In this document: piece by piece, positions 30,941 to 40,796 of the stretch
Numbering within the stretch: the first letter of the stretch is position 1
Layout of the letters: each line of letters opens with the position of its first letter
Assembly: GCA_019639155.1 (NCBI GenBank)
Contig: JAHBSJ010000004.1
Location: 213,813 to 277,812 of the forward strand
Reading direction: 5' to 3'
From: Acidobacteriota bacterium
GTDB lineage: Bacteria; Acidobacteriota; Blastocatellia; Pyrinomonadales; Pyrinomonadaceae
DNA: 64,000 nt
The notes under the pieces: generated by a model
What the model saw: only the letters and a program-made list of their open reading frames with translations
Databases searched by the model: none
Told to the model about the DNA's origin: nothing
Made by a program: the position numbers and the translations under genes

Positions 30941-33580
30941 TTATTTCGTCTTCCCTTCGTTGAGCATGTCGCGGTATTCCTGAACGAATGCGATGTCGTC
31001 CGGCACCCGATCTGCCAACGTCACTACAAGTTCGCCCTTTCGTCCATATTTTATCGCGTGATGGATAGCGTCGCGGCTTTCCGGAATTATCCTCACAGCA
31101 GGATCTTTCTTTGACTTTGCGATCCCCTTTTTCAAAAGCTCGTATGTTTGTTGCTCATCGCGTCCACGCAGATAGTGCCCGCGGCGGATGACGATGCGGT
31201 CAAAGGTCTGCCCCGCGACCTGTCCGAATTCGACGATATCCTCGTCGCGTCGGTCACCGGTTCCGTTAATGACACACGTGCGATATTTATGTGGGAGCTT
31301 TGCGATGAATGATGCTAAACCTCTGAGTCCGGCCGGGTTATGGGCATAGTCCATTAGTACGGTCACATCGCCGACCTCGACGAAATTGAGCCTTCCGGGT
31401 GTCTGCGCGGTGCCGGCATTGAAGGTCGTAAGGCCGACGCGGAGGTCCTCCAATGAAACACCGTGAACAAAACACGCAAGCGTTGCGGCGAGAACGTTCT
31501 GGATCATGAACTCCGCACGCCCGCCGTACGTCAACGGAATATTTGTCACCTTTTCAACGCGGACCTTCCATTTGCCTTTAAGAATGGTCACGTAGCCGTT
31601 CTCATAAACGCACGAGACCCGACCACGCTCCGCTCGCCTCTTGATGTTCGGATCGTTCTCGTCCATCGAAAAACAAACGACCGTTCCGTCACAAAGCTCC
31701 TTCATTGCATAAACCAGCGGGTCCTGAGCGTTCAGAACGGCAAAACCTTTACGCGACACAGCACGCGGAATGACGGATTTGACGCGCGCCAAGTCTTCTA
31801 ATGTGTTGACGTCTTTGAGCCCAAGATGATCGGCTGCGACATTCAAAACAACACCGATATCACAATGATCAAAACCCAGTCCCGAACGGATAATTCCGCC
31901 GCGTGCGGTTTCCAGCACCGCAACATCGACGGTCGGATCTTTCAGTACGAGTTGTGCGGAAACGGGACCGGTGTTGTCGCCTGCAGTGATCTGCTGGTTG
32001 CCGATGTACGTGCCGTCGGTTGTGGTAAAGCCTACCGTTCGGCCGCTGTTTTTCAGGATGTGTGCAATTAGACGCGAGGTCGTTGTCTTTCCGTTAGTTC
32101 CGGTAATGGCGAATATAGGAATTCTCGACGGAGTCCCCGGCGGAAATAGCATGTCAATGACATGTTCTGCGACATTTCTACCGATACCCTCGCTCGGAGC
32201 AAGATGCATTCGGAATCCGGGAGCTGCGTTAACCTCGATGATGCCACCGCCGTTCTGAGCGAGCGGCTCACTCACATTCGGAGCGATAACGTCAATACCT
32301 GCAACATCTAGACCTATTATCTTCGCTATTCGCTCGAACAAAAAAACATTTTCCGGATGTACTTCATCTGTACAATCTATCGCCGTGCCGCCTGTGGAAA
32401 TATTGGCAGTGGTCTTCAGATGCAGAACTTCGCCTTTCGTGAGCTTGGTATCGAGGGTGTATCCTGCTTTCGCGATACATCGTTGGGTCTGATTATCGAT
32501 ATCGATCTGCGTTAGCACATTTTCGTGGCCATATCCTCGCCGAGGGTCTGCATTGATAATATCGATAAGCTCTTGGATATTATGCTTTCCGTCGCCAACC
32601 ACGTGCGCGGGAACACGTTCAGCAACGGCGATAAGGCGGTTGTTGACGACCAGTGCTCTGAAATCCGAGCCCGTCAGCTGCTGCTCGACGATCACCCAGC
32701 GGGAATATTCCTTTGCTTTTTCCCACGCGATCCTGGCCTCATCAAGATTGCGGATGCCAACGGTAGCACCTTTTCCGTGATTGCCGTCAAGTGGTTTAAT
32801 TACAGCAGGATAGCCAATCCTTTCTAAAGTATCTTCTAGATCTTCAATTTCGCGGATCCGATATCCCTTAGGTACCGGGACGCCCATATCACCGAGCAGC
32901 TTTTTAGTTGCGCTTTTATCTCCGGCAATATCGACGGAGATCATATTAGTATTTACCGTCGTTGTTGCCTGGATACGTTTCTGATTGACTCCGTAGCCAA
33001 GCTGAACCAATGACTGATCGTTTAGGCGAATGTACGGAATTCCTCGACTCTCGGCTTCCTCAACGAGCGACCCGGTCGAGGGCCCAAATCGAACATCTTC
33101 CCTTATCTCACGCATTCGGCGGATGTCCGCTGCCAGTTCCGCCTTTATCTCATCGATCGGCCGCTTCCCTGCCAGATCCAGCCAAAGCCTAACGGCGACC
33201 CGGCCAGCAAATCGGCCTACCTCCTCCTCAACGTAACTGAAGACAACATTGTAAACGCCCTTTTCACCTGTTTCGCGTGTACGGCCGTAGCCCGTGTCCA
33301 TACCTGCAAGCGTCTGTAATTCGAGAGCGAAATGCTCGATAGCATGACCGGCCCACGTACCTTCCCGCACACGCCTTAGAAAGCCGCCCTCTTCACCATA
33401 ACTGCAGCCATGGGTCGAAAGCGACGGCATAACCTCTACCATACGCTCGTAAAAGCCTTTGATCTTGTTCGTCGGCTTTCGTTCGAACACGCCGATATCA
33501 AGCCGCATTATGATCAGCTTTTTCCAATAGCCGCTCCAATAGTTCGGACCGCGTAGAGTGCGAATTTCGAGTATTTCCAT
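30941..33580 (-). CDS. cphA: Cyanophycin synthetase
   Basis: Builds the Asp-Arg storage polymer cyanophycin from ATP, Asp and Arg. It has 879 aa, the usual CphA1 length, and three parts. The N-terminal domain has EIRTLRGPNYWSGYWKKLI; an ATP-grasp domain adds Asp (VIKPLDGNHGKGATVGI, EQQLTGSDFRALVV, IIEVNAAPGF). A Mur-ligase-like domain adds Arg, with P-loop ITGTNGKTTTSRLI near residue 493 and DYAHNPAGLRGL. It is followed without a gap by an unknown gene and preceded by cphB, 95 bp upstream. Confidence 0.95.
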   Translation of the reverse strand: MEILEIRTLRGPNYWSGYWKKLIIMRLDIGVFERKPTNKIKGFYERMVEVMPSLSTHGCSYGEEGGFLRRVREGTWAGHAIEHFALELQTLAGMDTGYGRTRETGEKGVYNVVFSYVEEEVGRFAGRVAVRLWLDLAGKRPIDEIKAELAADIRRMREIREDVRFGPSTGSLVEEAESRGIPYIRLNDQSLVQLGYGVNQKRIQATTTVNTNMISVDIAGDKSATKKLLGDMGVPVPKGYRIREIEDLEDTLERIGYPAVIKPLDGNHGKGATVGIRNLDEARIAWEKAKEYSRWVIVEQQLTGSDFRALVVNNRLIAVAERVPAHVVGDGKHNIQELIDIINADPRRGYGHENVLTQIDIDNQTQRCIAKAGYTLDTKLTKGEVLHLKTTANISTGGTAIDCTDEVHPENVFLFERIAKIIGLDVAGIDVIAPNVSEPLAQNGGGIIEVNAAPGFRMHLAPSEGIGRNVAEHVIDMLFPPGTPSRIPIFAITGTNGKTTTSRLIAHILKNSGRTVGFTTTDGTYIGNQQITAGDNTGPVSAQLVLKDPTVDVAVLETARGGIIRSGLGFDHCDIGVVLNVAADHLGLKDVNTLEDLARVKSVIPRAVSRKGFAVLNAQDPLVYAMKELCDGTVVCFSMDENDPNIKRRAERGRVSCVYENGYVTILKGKWKVRVEKVTNIPLTYGGRAEFMIQNVLAATLACFVHGVSLEDLRVGLTTFNAGTAQTPGRLNFVEVGDVTVLMDYAHNPAGLRGLASFIAKLPHKYRTCVINGTGDRRDEDIVEFGQVAGQTFDRIVIRRGHYLRGRDEQQTYELLKKGIAKSKKDPAVRIIPESRDAIHHAIKYGRKGELVVTLADRVPDDIAFVQEYRDMLNEGKTK

Positions 33581-33675
33581 ATTGCTTTAGCTATGAATCT
33601 GCACCAAACGACACGAAATGGTTGAGATGTTCATAGTCGGCTTCCTGAATTCGTTCCTTTTCAGCTGAGAAGACA

Positions 33676-34530
33676 TCAACCGAGATCAGGAAGCAAGAAC
33701 TCTACGGGAGGTTGGATTGGATGGCGCTCGAGATAATTGTAAACTAGCCCATCCCGCAATACATGGAACTGCACACCACACACACTAAATGCTTCGCTAT
33801 CATGCACTTCCGCGATCTCATTGAAAGTGATCCCTGAACCATCTACTATCGTCGTAGACCCTTGGCCAAATACTTCAAGCACTCCCTTACCGTTCAAGAT
33901 TATAGCTGTATTCTCGTCTATTCCGATGCCCAAATTGTACGGATTATACGAAACGGCAGTTATCAGGCGGCTTATGCGGCCACGCTCGGTGAAATGCTGA
34001 TCGATGATGATATTTTTCAAAAATCCAAGACCCGGAGACAGTTTGACCGCATTTTTGTGCGGATGCGAGGTTGCCTCGCCGCGCACGATCATCGACGTGC
34101 TCATCGCAGCGGCCCCGGCGCTCGTCCCTGCCATCACCACGTCACTGTCGCGAACCATCTTTCTCATCTTCTCGGCCACCTTCGTTCCGCCCAACACCGA
34201 AACAAGCCGCATCTGATCGCCACCGGTCATAAAGATGCCTGTGACTCCCTCCAACAGTTTTTCGGCATCTGCTTGTGCAACGTCCTGACGCGACGTAGCA
34301 CGAAGTACGCGCGGATTGCTCACGCCCAGATTGCGAAAGGCCTGCGTGTAAACGTCGGCCGCGAATTCAGGAAAATCCGACGCAACGGGGACGATTAGGA
34401 TCTCGGCCTCTTCACCTCCGGCTAGCTCAAGGAATTTCTTAAGTATGCGCCGCTCGTTATATTTGTCTTCTGCCCCGCCTATCACCAGCAGATGCCCGCC
34501 AATGATCTCGCGGTCGTGCGATTCACTCAT
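33676..34530 (-). CDS. cphB: Cyanophycinase
   Basis: Intracellular S51-type serine peptidase that cuts cyanophycin into beta-Asp-Arg dipeptides. It has 284 aa from ATG 34530; a TTG at 34542 would add four residues. GGHLLVIGGAEDK (11-23), FMTGGDQMRLV (100-110) and the nucleophile elbow MAGTSAGAAAMS with Ser137 match the family, as does IIIDQHFTERGRISRL later. It lies upstream of cphA on the same strand and completes the breakdown chain with the isoaspartyl peptidase. Confidence 0.94.
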   Translation of the reverse strand: MSESHDREIIGGHLLVIGGAEDKYNERRILKKFLELAGGEEAEILIVPVASDFPEFAADVYTQAFRNLGVSNPRVLRATSRQDVAQADAEKLLEGVTGIFMTGGDQMRLVSVLGGTKVAEKMRKMVRDSDVVMAGTSAGAAAMSTSMIVRGEATSHPHKNAVKLSPGLGFLKNIIIDQHFTERGRISRLITAVSYNPYNLGIGIDENTAIILNGKGVLEVFGQGSTTIVDGSGITFNEIAEVHDSEAFSVCGVQFHVLRDGLVYNYLERHPIQPPVEFLLPDLG

Positions 34531-34613
34531 AAAATTGGTCAACGTATTGTAAACGAAAAATTATCGAAAAGTAAGCCATCCGCCTCACCGTACATTCCGA
34601 AGGATCGGCTTCA

Positions 34614-37600
34614 TTATGCACGGTGTTCCTGATGTTCCAATTGTTCTCCTACGTTATGGATCTCCTGTAGGCTGCGGACGGCCACACCCGGCGATTCGAT
34701 CTTCATTCCAATGGCTTCTACAAGGGCTTCGGCTCCGGTCATTGTTGTGACGCAAGGGACGTTGTACTGCAGAGCCGCCTTGCGGATCGCTTGTTCATCG
34801 TAACGCGAAGCCTTTCCGAGCGGTGTATTGATTATTAGGGCGATGTCCCCTTGCCGTATCAGATCGGCAATGTTCGGCCGGCCCTCATTTACTTTGAAGA
34901 CGCTTTCGCATTCCAGGCCGACCTCACGCAGACGGATCGCCGTGCCGTGTGTTGCGACCAGGTCAAATCCGAGTTTCTTGAGCCGCCGTGCAAGAACGAC
35001 CGCAGTTCCCTTGTCACTGTTCGTCACCGAAATGAACGCTTTGCCGGCAAGCGGAAGCCTTAAGCCCGCCCCCTCCATTGCTTTGCCATAAGCCTCGCGG
35101 AATGTTGCCCCAACACCCATTACCTCGCCGGTGGAGTGCATCTCCGGGCCGAGTATAGGGTCGACACCGGCGAATTTCTTGAACGGAAAAACGGGAGATT
35201 TGACGAATACCTGCGGAACCTTTAAGACCTCAGGTAAATTGAATTCCGCCAACTTCTTGTCGCCCGCCATTACGATCGAGGCGATCTTGGCGATTGGCAC
35301 TCCGGTCGCTTTTGCGACAAACGGAACGGTCCGCGAAGCCCGCGGATTGACCTCGAGGACATAAACGCGGTCGTTCTGAACGGCGTATTGGATATTCATC
35401 AGGCCTTTTACTTTAAGGCCATCCGCCAGCATCCGGGTGTAGTGCCGGATGGTTTCGAGGTGCTCAACGGCGATGCGTTGCGGCGGGAGAACGCTCGAAG
35501 AATCGCCGGAGTGAATGCCGGCTTCTTCGATGTGCTCCTGTATGCCTGCGATGACCACAGCCGATTCATCCGCCAGAGCATCGACATCTATCTCGGCCGC
35601 ACGTTCGAGAAACTTATCGATCAATATCGGCTTTTCGGGGGACGCATCGACCGCTGTACGCATGTATTCGTCAAGCGATTGCTCATCATAAACGATCGCC
35701 ATCGCACGCCCGCCAAGCACAAAGCTCGGCCGCACCACGACCGGATAACCGATCTCGTTAGCGATCGCTTTCGCCTCTTCGGGTGAGGTCGCCGTGCCGT
35801 TCGGCGGCTGAGGAATGTTAAGTTCTTTGAGCAATGAAGAAAACCTCTTGCGGTCTTCAGCCAGGTCGATGGAATCCGGCGAAGTTCCTATTATCGGCAC
35901 CCCGGCCGCATGAAGTTTGTCCGCGAGATTCAACGGGGTCTGGCCGCCGAACTGCACTATCACGCCTTCGGGTTTTTCGATATCGACGATGTTCATCACG
36001 TCCTCAAACGTTAGCGGCTCGAAATATAGACGGTCTGATGTGTCGTAGTCCGTTGATACGGTCTCCGGATTGCAGTTGACCATTATCGTTTCAAAATCCG
36101 CATCGCGAAGTGCGAACGACGCATGGCAGCAGCAGTAATCAAACTCGATCCCCTGCCCGATGCGATTCGGCCCACTGCCGAGGATCATGATCTTACGGCG
36201 TCCGGTCGGTTCGGCCTCGCATTCTTCCTCGTAGGTCGAATACATATAAGGCGTGAAAGACTCGAACTCCGCGCCGCAAGTATCGACACGCTTGTAAACC
36301 GGAGCAATGCCTCTTGAGATGCGGTGTTCTCGAACTTCGGTTTCTAAAGCACCCGTCAAGAATGAAAGACGGCGATCCGACAGGCCGAACTCTTTCGCGG
36401 TACGCAGTTCGCTGTCGGTAAAAGAGTGGAGTTCTTTCCCGTACGATGACACAGGCTGCTGTGACAGCGAAGCCTGAAATTCCATTACCTGCGAAAGCTG
36501 ATCGAGGAACCAGCGGTCGATCTTGGTCAGCCGATGCACTTCATCTCTCGTGTAACCGTTCTGGAGAGCGTATGTGATATATGAGAAACGCTGTGAATTC
36601 GGACGCGCTAGCTTTCGCTGCAGTTCTTCATCGGGCACATCGACCAGCCGCAGAGGCTTGACGGCCTCGAGTGAGCGCAAGCCCTTGAACAGCGATTCTT
36701 TGAAAGTTCTGCCGATCGCCATCACCTCGCCGACCGATCTCATCTGCGTATCGAGAACGTCCTCGGCACCCGGAAATTTTTCAAAAGCCCATTTTGGGAT
36801 CTTAGTTACGACGTAATCTATTGTCGGCTCGAACGATGCAGGAGTCTTTTTCGTGATATCGTTCGGAATTTCGTCCAGCGTATATCCGACGGCCAATTTG
36901 GCGGCGATCTTTGCAATAGGAAATCCTGTTGCTTTTGACGCAAGAGCGGACGACCGTGATACCCGCGGGTTCATCTCGATGATGCGAACATCGCCGTTAT
37001 CGGGATTTACGGCAAATTGGATATTCGAACCGCCTGTTTCGACGCCGACCTTGCGTATGCATTTTATCGACATGTCTCGGAGATTCTGATACTCGACGTC
37101 GGTCAAGGTCTGTGCCGGAGCGACCGTGATCGAATCGCCCGTATGGACGCCCATAGGGTCGAAATTTTCTATCGAGCAGATGATCACGACGTTGTCGTTC
37201 AGGTCACGCATTACCTCAAGCTCAAATTCCTTCCAGCCGAGTATGGATTCTTCGACGAGTATCTGAGAAACAGGCGAGGCGGCAAGACCGTTCTTTGCTA
37301 TCTCTTCAAATTCTTCCGGATTATATGCCGTGCCTCCGCCGGTTCCACCCAGCGTAAAAGCCGGGCGAACGATCGCCGGATAACCCGTTTGCTCTACGAT
37401 CCTTTGAGCCTCTTCCCACGTATTCGCAAAACCGCCCTTTGGAGACGGAATGCCAACTTCGTCCATCGCCTTCTTGAAAAGCTCGCGATCCTCGCCGACC
37501 TTAATGGCGTCGATATTCGCACCGATCAACTTTACGCCATATTTTTCGAGCACTCCGCTCTCGTAAAGCTCGACCGAAAGATTCAGGCCTGTCTGACCGC

Positions 37601-37871
37601 CGACGGTCGGCAGCAAGGCATCAGGCCGTTCTTTTTCGATGATCGCCGTCGCGGTCTCAAGTGTGAGAGGCTCGACATAGGTACGATCGGCGATCTCAGG
37701 ATCGGTCATGATGGTCGCCGGATTGGAGTTCATCAGAACGACCTCGAATCCCTCCTGTTTCAGAGCGCGGCAAGCTTGCGTACCCGAATAATCAAATTCG
37801 CACGCCTGCCCGATCACAATAGGGCCGGAACCGATTATCAGGATCTTGCGGATATCATTTCGTCTGGGCAT
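34614..37871 (-). CDS. carB: Carbamoyl-phosphate synthase, large subunit
   Basis: Makes carbamoyl phosphate for pyrimidine and arginine synthesis. It has 1085 aa, normal length, with the N-half ([33 protein letters not shown]), an oligomerisation middle and the duplicated C-half ([38 protein letters not shown]). It ends in an MGS-like allosteric domain ([22 protein letters not shown]). Only 14 nt separate a TATAAT box (37886-37891) from the ATG, so the leader is very short. carA is not adjacent. Arginine supply may link it to cyanophycin, but that is inference. Confidence 0.96.
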   Translation of the reverse strand: MPRRNDIRKILIIGSGPIVIGQACEFDYSGTQACRALKQEGFEVVLMNSNPATIMTDPEIADRTYVEPLTLETATAIIEKERPDALLPTVGGQTGLNLSVELYESGVLEKYGVKLIGANIDAIKVGEDRELFKKAMDEVGIPSPKGGFANTWEEAQRIVEQTGYPAIVRPAFTLGGTGGGTAYNPEEFEEIAKNGLAASPVSQILVEESILGWKEFELEVMRDLNDNVVIICSIENFDPMGVHTGDSITVAPAQTLTDVEYQNLRDMSIKCIRKVGVETGGSNIQFAVNPDNGDVRIIEMNPRVSRSSALASKATGFPIAKIAAKLAVGYTLDEIPNDITKKTPASFEPTIDYVVTKIPKWAFEKFPGAEDVLDTQMRSVGEVMAIGRTFKESLFKGLRSLEAVKPLRLVDVPDEELQRKLARPNSQRFSYITYALQNGYTRDEVHRLTKIDRWFLDQLSQVMEFQASLSQQPVSSYGKELHSFTDSELRTAKEFGLSDRRLSFLTGALETEVREHRISRGIAPVYKRVDTCGAEFESFTPYMYSTYEEECEAEPTGRRKIMILGSGPNRIGQGIEFDYCCCHASFALRDADFETIMVNCNPETVSTDYDTSDRLYFEPLTFEDVMNIVDIEKPEGVIVQFGGQTPLNLADKLHAAGVPIIGTSPDSIDLAEDRKRFSSLLKELNIPQPPNGTATSPEEAKAIANEIGYPVVVRPSFVLGGRAMAIVYDEQSLDEYMRTAVDASPEKPILIDKFLERAAEIDVDALADESAVVIAGIQEHIEEAGIHSGDSSSVLPPQRIAVEHLETIRHYTRMLADGLKVKGLMNIQYAVQNDRVYVLEVNPRASRTVPFVAKATGVPIAKIASIVMAGDKKLAEFNLPEVLKVPQVFVKSPVFPFKKFAGVDPILGPEMHSTGEVMGVGATFREAYGKAMEGAGLRLPLAGKAFISVTNSDKGTAVVLARRLKKLGFDLVATHGTAIRLREVGLECESVFKVNEGRPNIADLIRQGDIALIINTPLGKASRYDEQAIRKAALQYNVPCVTTMTGAEALVEAIGMKIESPGVAVRSLQEIHNVGEQLEHQEHRA

Positions 37872-37885
37872 GTTCTAACCGACAG

Positions 37886-37891
37886 ATTATA
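37886..37891 (-). promoter_or_regulatory. Consensus -10 box of carB
   Basis: TATAAT on the minus strand, 14 nt before the carB ATG, directly follows the T-run of the upstream terminator. No good -35 is visible. Confidence 0.5.
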
Positions 37892-37921
37892 CAAAAAAGC
37901 GGCCGCATCGCTGAGGCCGCT
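37892..37921 (-). terminator. Terminator between the 597-aa TPR gene and carB
   Basis: Minus-strand AGCGGCC and GGCCGCT form a 7-bp stem (about 37898-37921) with a 10-nt loop, followed by TTTTTT. Confidence 0.82.
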
Positions 37922-37946
37922 GTAAAAGAAATGTTGGATATAGTCG

Positions 37947-39740
37947 TCAAAATGGCCGCGGTATACGAATGCGGCGCTCGATCTGCTGTCGGCCTGCATC
38001 GATCAGTCTGCCTGCGATGACGTTTTCGAGACGGGTCGCGAGCGTGGGATCGACGAGACGCAGCTGTGCCTGGATCTTTTGAGCCTCCTTCTTGTTGCCG
38101 CTTGCGAAATAGGATTCGCCGAGGTTGTAGAGGCCAAGCGCATAGCGCGGATCGATCTCTACAGCACGCTTAAGGGTAGCGATGGCATTCTTGAAATCAC
38201 GCAGGCCGCGGTAACCGGTGCCAAGCTGATTCATTGCGATGAGCCAATCTCGACGAAGTGATAGAGCTGACTGCAAAATTCGTATCGCATCGTCGAATTC
38301 GCCAAGGGCGTTATGCGTTGAACCGAGGTTGAGAAAGGCCGCGGCGAGAGTGCGGTCCAGCTCGACGGCCCGAACCAGATAGGTTCGAGCTTGTGCCAGA
38401 AGCTGATTCGCCGGGCCTTTGTCGGCAGCATCGATAATTGCATAGCCGGCATTGTAGTAGGCCCATCCGACATTAGAAAATTCAATCCCCGCGGGGCTGA
38501 TCTCGGCAGCGACCTTTAGTTTTTCCGCCGCATTTGTCCAATCGCCGGCACGTCCGAGCGAATAACCCCAATTCGTATAAAGATCGACGGTTCGAATCGT
38601 CAATGAGGCTCTTTGGTAAGCAACACCGGCCTCTGCGAAACGCTCCAACAGCCGCAGTGCGTTGCCCAATTGGAGCTGGATCTCTGCATTCTGAGGCTGG
38701 CGTTTGGCCGCATCTTCGAGGGCTGCAGCTGCGTTCTCGCTTTCACCTTTCTCCAGAAAGACATTTCCGATCTCGATCGACGCGGGCGTAAACGAAGGAT
38801 CGTTCTCAAGCGTCGTCCTATACGCAGCGACGGCCTGATCATTCCGGCCCATTCGGTCGAGGACCTGGCCTCGGTAGAAATTCGCTTCGGCAAAACGCTC
38901 CTCAAATTCTGCAGCACGTTCAAATGCGGCTAGGGCCTCCGCGTCTCGGTTTTGCTTGAAATGAAGCAGGCCGCGCAGAAAACGTGAGTCAGCAGTGTCA
39001 ACGTTTGCGGCATCGGACCTTTGCAATGAGCTTTCAGCTAAGGCCACTTCGCCGGCGTTCAGCCTGATAATCCCGATCCGCGCGTAGAGGATGGCGTGCT
39101 CGGTACGCAGTGCAGCGGCTTTTTCATAATTCTCCGCGGCCTTCGATGGCTCACCATTCGCTTCGAGGACTGCACCGAGCTTGGCATAGGCAGCATCATT
39201 GGTGCCGTCATGGGTAATCGCTTCTTCGAGAATGGGAATTGCGTCCCGGTCGTTATCATCTCCCGCGATCATGATAGCCTTCGCGGTCATCGCGCTTGAA
39301 AGCCCCGTCTGAGCACGCTTGTTCTGGGGATTCGCGGCAAGTGCTGAACGGTAGTTTGCGATCGCTCCGTCAATGTTGTCCTTTGCCAGAAGGTCGTCTG
39401 CGGTACGCGTTAGTGTCTGCGAGCGAACCGCGTTCCTGTTCGACGCCGCGACCGTTGTCCGATCAGGCTCTTTTGTTGCCGTGACCCGCCTTTGCTGACT
39501 ACTACGGGCAACGGTCGTCGCTCCGCGAGCCCCGCGAGCATTCTCGTCGCTTCGTAGAGCTATACGGCCGCCTGCAAGAGCATTCGACCGCTGAGCCCTT
39601 GACTGGCGAAAGACGAATACGCTCGATCCGGAAGTCAGGCTCTCCGTTTGGACCAGATCTTGAGTTATACCCGGCCAAATGAAGTTCATCATTGCCGCGA
39701 TTACGAAAACCGAAACAAAACGTGATGCTGCAACTTTCAT
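37947..39740 (-). CDS. Exported TPR-repeat protein with SSVFVFR motif
   Basis: A 597-aa protein with a signal-like N-terminus (VSVFVIAAMMNFIWPG), then a conserved patch SLTSGSSVFVFRQSRA, a basic low-complexity stretch (about 50-105), and 10 to 12 TPR units from about residue 110 to 575 (for example AYAKLGAVLEANGEPSKAAE and ALGLYNLGESYFASGNKKEA). No catalytic domain is visible. It is a paralog of the TPR protein at 40797-42629, with which it shares the SLT-GSSVFVFR patch; murB lies between them. Probably a periplasmic scaffold; partner unknown. Confidence 0.82.
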   Translation of the reverse strand: MKVAASRFVSVFVIAAMMNFIWPGITQDLVQTESLTSGSSVFVFRQSRAQRSNALAGGRIALRSDENARGARGATTVARSSQQRRVTATKEPDRTTVAASNRNAVRSQTLTRTADDLLAKDNIDGAIANYRSALAANPQNKRAQTGLSSAMTAKAIMIAGDDNDRDAIPILEEAITHDGTNDAAYAKLGAVLEANGEPSKAAENYEKAAALRTEHAILYARIGIIRLNAGEVALAESSLQRSDAANVDTADSRFLRGLLHFKQNRDAEALAAFERAAEFEERFAEANFYRGQVLDRMGRNDQAVAAYRTTLENDPSFTPASIEIGNVFLEKGESENAAAALEDAAKRQPQNAEIQLQLGNALRLLERFAEAGVAYQRASLTIRTVDLYTNWGYSLGRAGDWTNAAEKLKVAAEISPAGIEFSNVGWAYYNAGYAIIDAADKGPANQLLAQARTYLVRAVELDRTLAAAFLNLGSTHNALGEFDDAIRILQSALSLRRDWLIAMNQLGTGYRGLRDFKNAIATLKRAVEIDPRYALGLYNLGESYFASGNKKEAQKIQAQLRLVDPTLATRLENVIAGRLIDAGRQQIERRIRIPRPF

Positions 39741-39752
39741 AACGTCATTCGA

Positions 39753-40781
39753 TCATGCCCCGACCGCCTCGGGCTCCATAAAGAGTCGTATACCGAATCT
39801 CTGTTCGACCGCTGCGGCGACCTTATCGCGAAATGCTATCAATTCAGCGGCGGTTGCTCCGCCGCGATTGATGAGTGCCAGAGAGTGTTTCGTCGAAATG
39901 CCCGTGTTCCCTTCAACATGGCCCTTTGTGAAACCGCTTTTTTCGATAAGCCACGCAGCCGGGACCTTTACGCCGCCCTCGGCCACAAACGACGGAACGT
40001 CGCCAAATCGGTCACAAAGCCTCTTATGATCCTCGAGAGATACGACAGGATTCTTAAAAAAGGAACCAAGACTCCGCGAATTTGGATCTGAAGGATCTAC
40101 GACCATAGATTTTCGACGTCGTAGCCGCATGACGGCTTCGCGAAGCATTAGCGGCGTCATCTCATTGATGCTCGCCTCGATCTCACGCCTAAGTTCCGGG
40201 TATTCGGGCAGTTCGGGTCTTCCCGATCTTAGGCGAAAGCGTAACGATAGCACCACGTACTTCCTAAGAGCGATAGTATTGAAAATGCTTTGACGATACG
40301 AAAATCCGCAATCGGCATTCTCAATCTCAACGACCCGCAGTGTTTCGCGGTCGAGGCAACGCACAGAAACGATCGTCTGCGAAACCTCTTGGCCATAAGC
40401 TCCTACGTTTTGGATCGGAGTTCCGCCAACCGTCCCCGGAATACCGCTCAAGCATTCAATACCGGCAAGGCCTCGCTCAGAACACATTGAAACGAGTCCA
40501 TCCCACTCTTCACCGGCTGCCGACGTGACCGCAACAGTGCTGCTGTCAAGCTCTTCAAACACGACACCGGAAGTCGATATCTTGACTACAAGTCCGTTAA
40601 ACCCATCGTCGCCGAAAAGAATGTTGCTGCCGCCCCCGAGGATGAAAACCGGCACCCCGGCCTCATTGGCCCACCGCAATGCCCCTATGATCTCGTCCTC
40701 ACTCCGCGCTTCAACAAAGAAACGGGCGGGCCCGCCAATTTCTATGGTCGTATACTGGGCGAGGGGTACGTCCTTTTGCAC
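39753..40781 (-). CDS. murB: UDP-N-acetylenolpyruvoylglucosamine reductase
   Basis: FAD enzyme that makes UDP-N-acetylmuramate for peptidoglycan. It has 342 aa and the long type I form. The FAD-binding segment FILGGGSNILFGDDGFNGLV, GLAGIECLSGIPGTVGG, YRQSIFN and the late Ser/Glu region SLGSFFKNP and EGNTGISTKHSLALINRG are seen. The start is GTG 40781; no ATG fits. It begins 15 nt after the stop of one TPR gene and ends 12 bp before the next, so all three appear to be one unit. Confidence 0.93.
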   Translation of the reverse strand: MQKDVPLAQYTTIEIGGPARFFVEARSEDEIIGALRWANEAGVPVFILGGGSNILFGDDGFNGLVVKISTSGVVFEELDSSTVAVTSAAGEEWDGLVSMCSERGLAGIECLSGIPGTVGGTPIQNVGAYGQEVSQTIVSVRCLDRETLRVVEIENADCGFSYRQSIFNTIALRKYVVLSLRFRLRSGRPELPEYPELRREIEASINEMTPLMLREAVMRLRRRKSMVVDPSDPNSRSLGSFFKNPVVSLEDHKRLCDRFGDVPSFVAEGGVKVPAAWLIEKSGFTKGHVEGNTGISTKHSLALINRGGATAAELIAFRDKVAAAVEQRFGIRLFMEPEAVGA

Positions 40782-40796
40782 TATCAGATCGTTATA

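Noticed and set aside
37017..37925. 302-codon plus-strand open frame antisense to carB
   Set aside because: carB is complete and canonical on the other strand; the frame lacks any domain.
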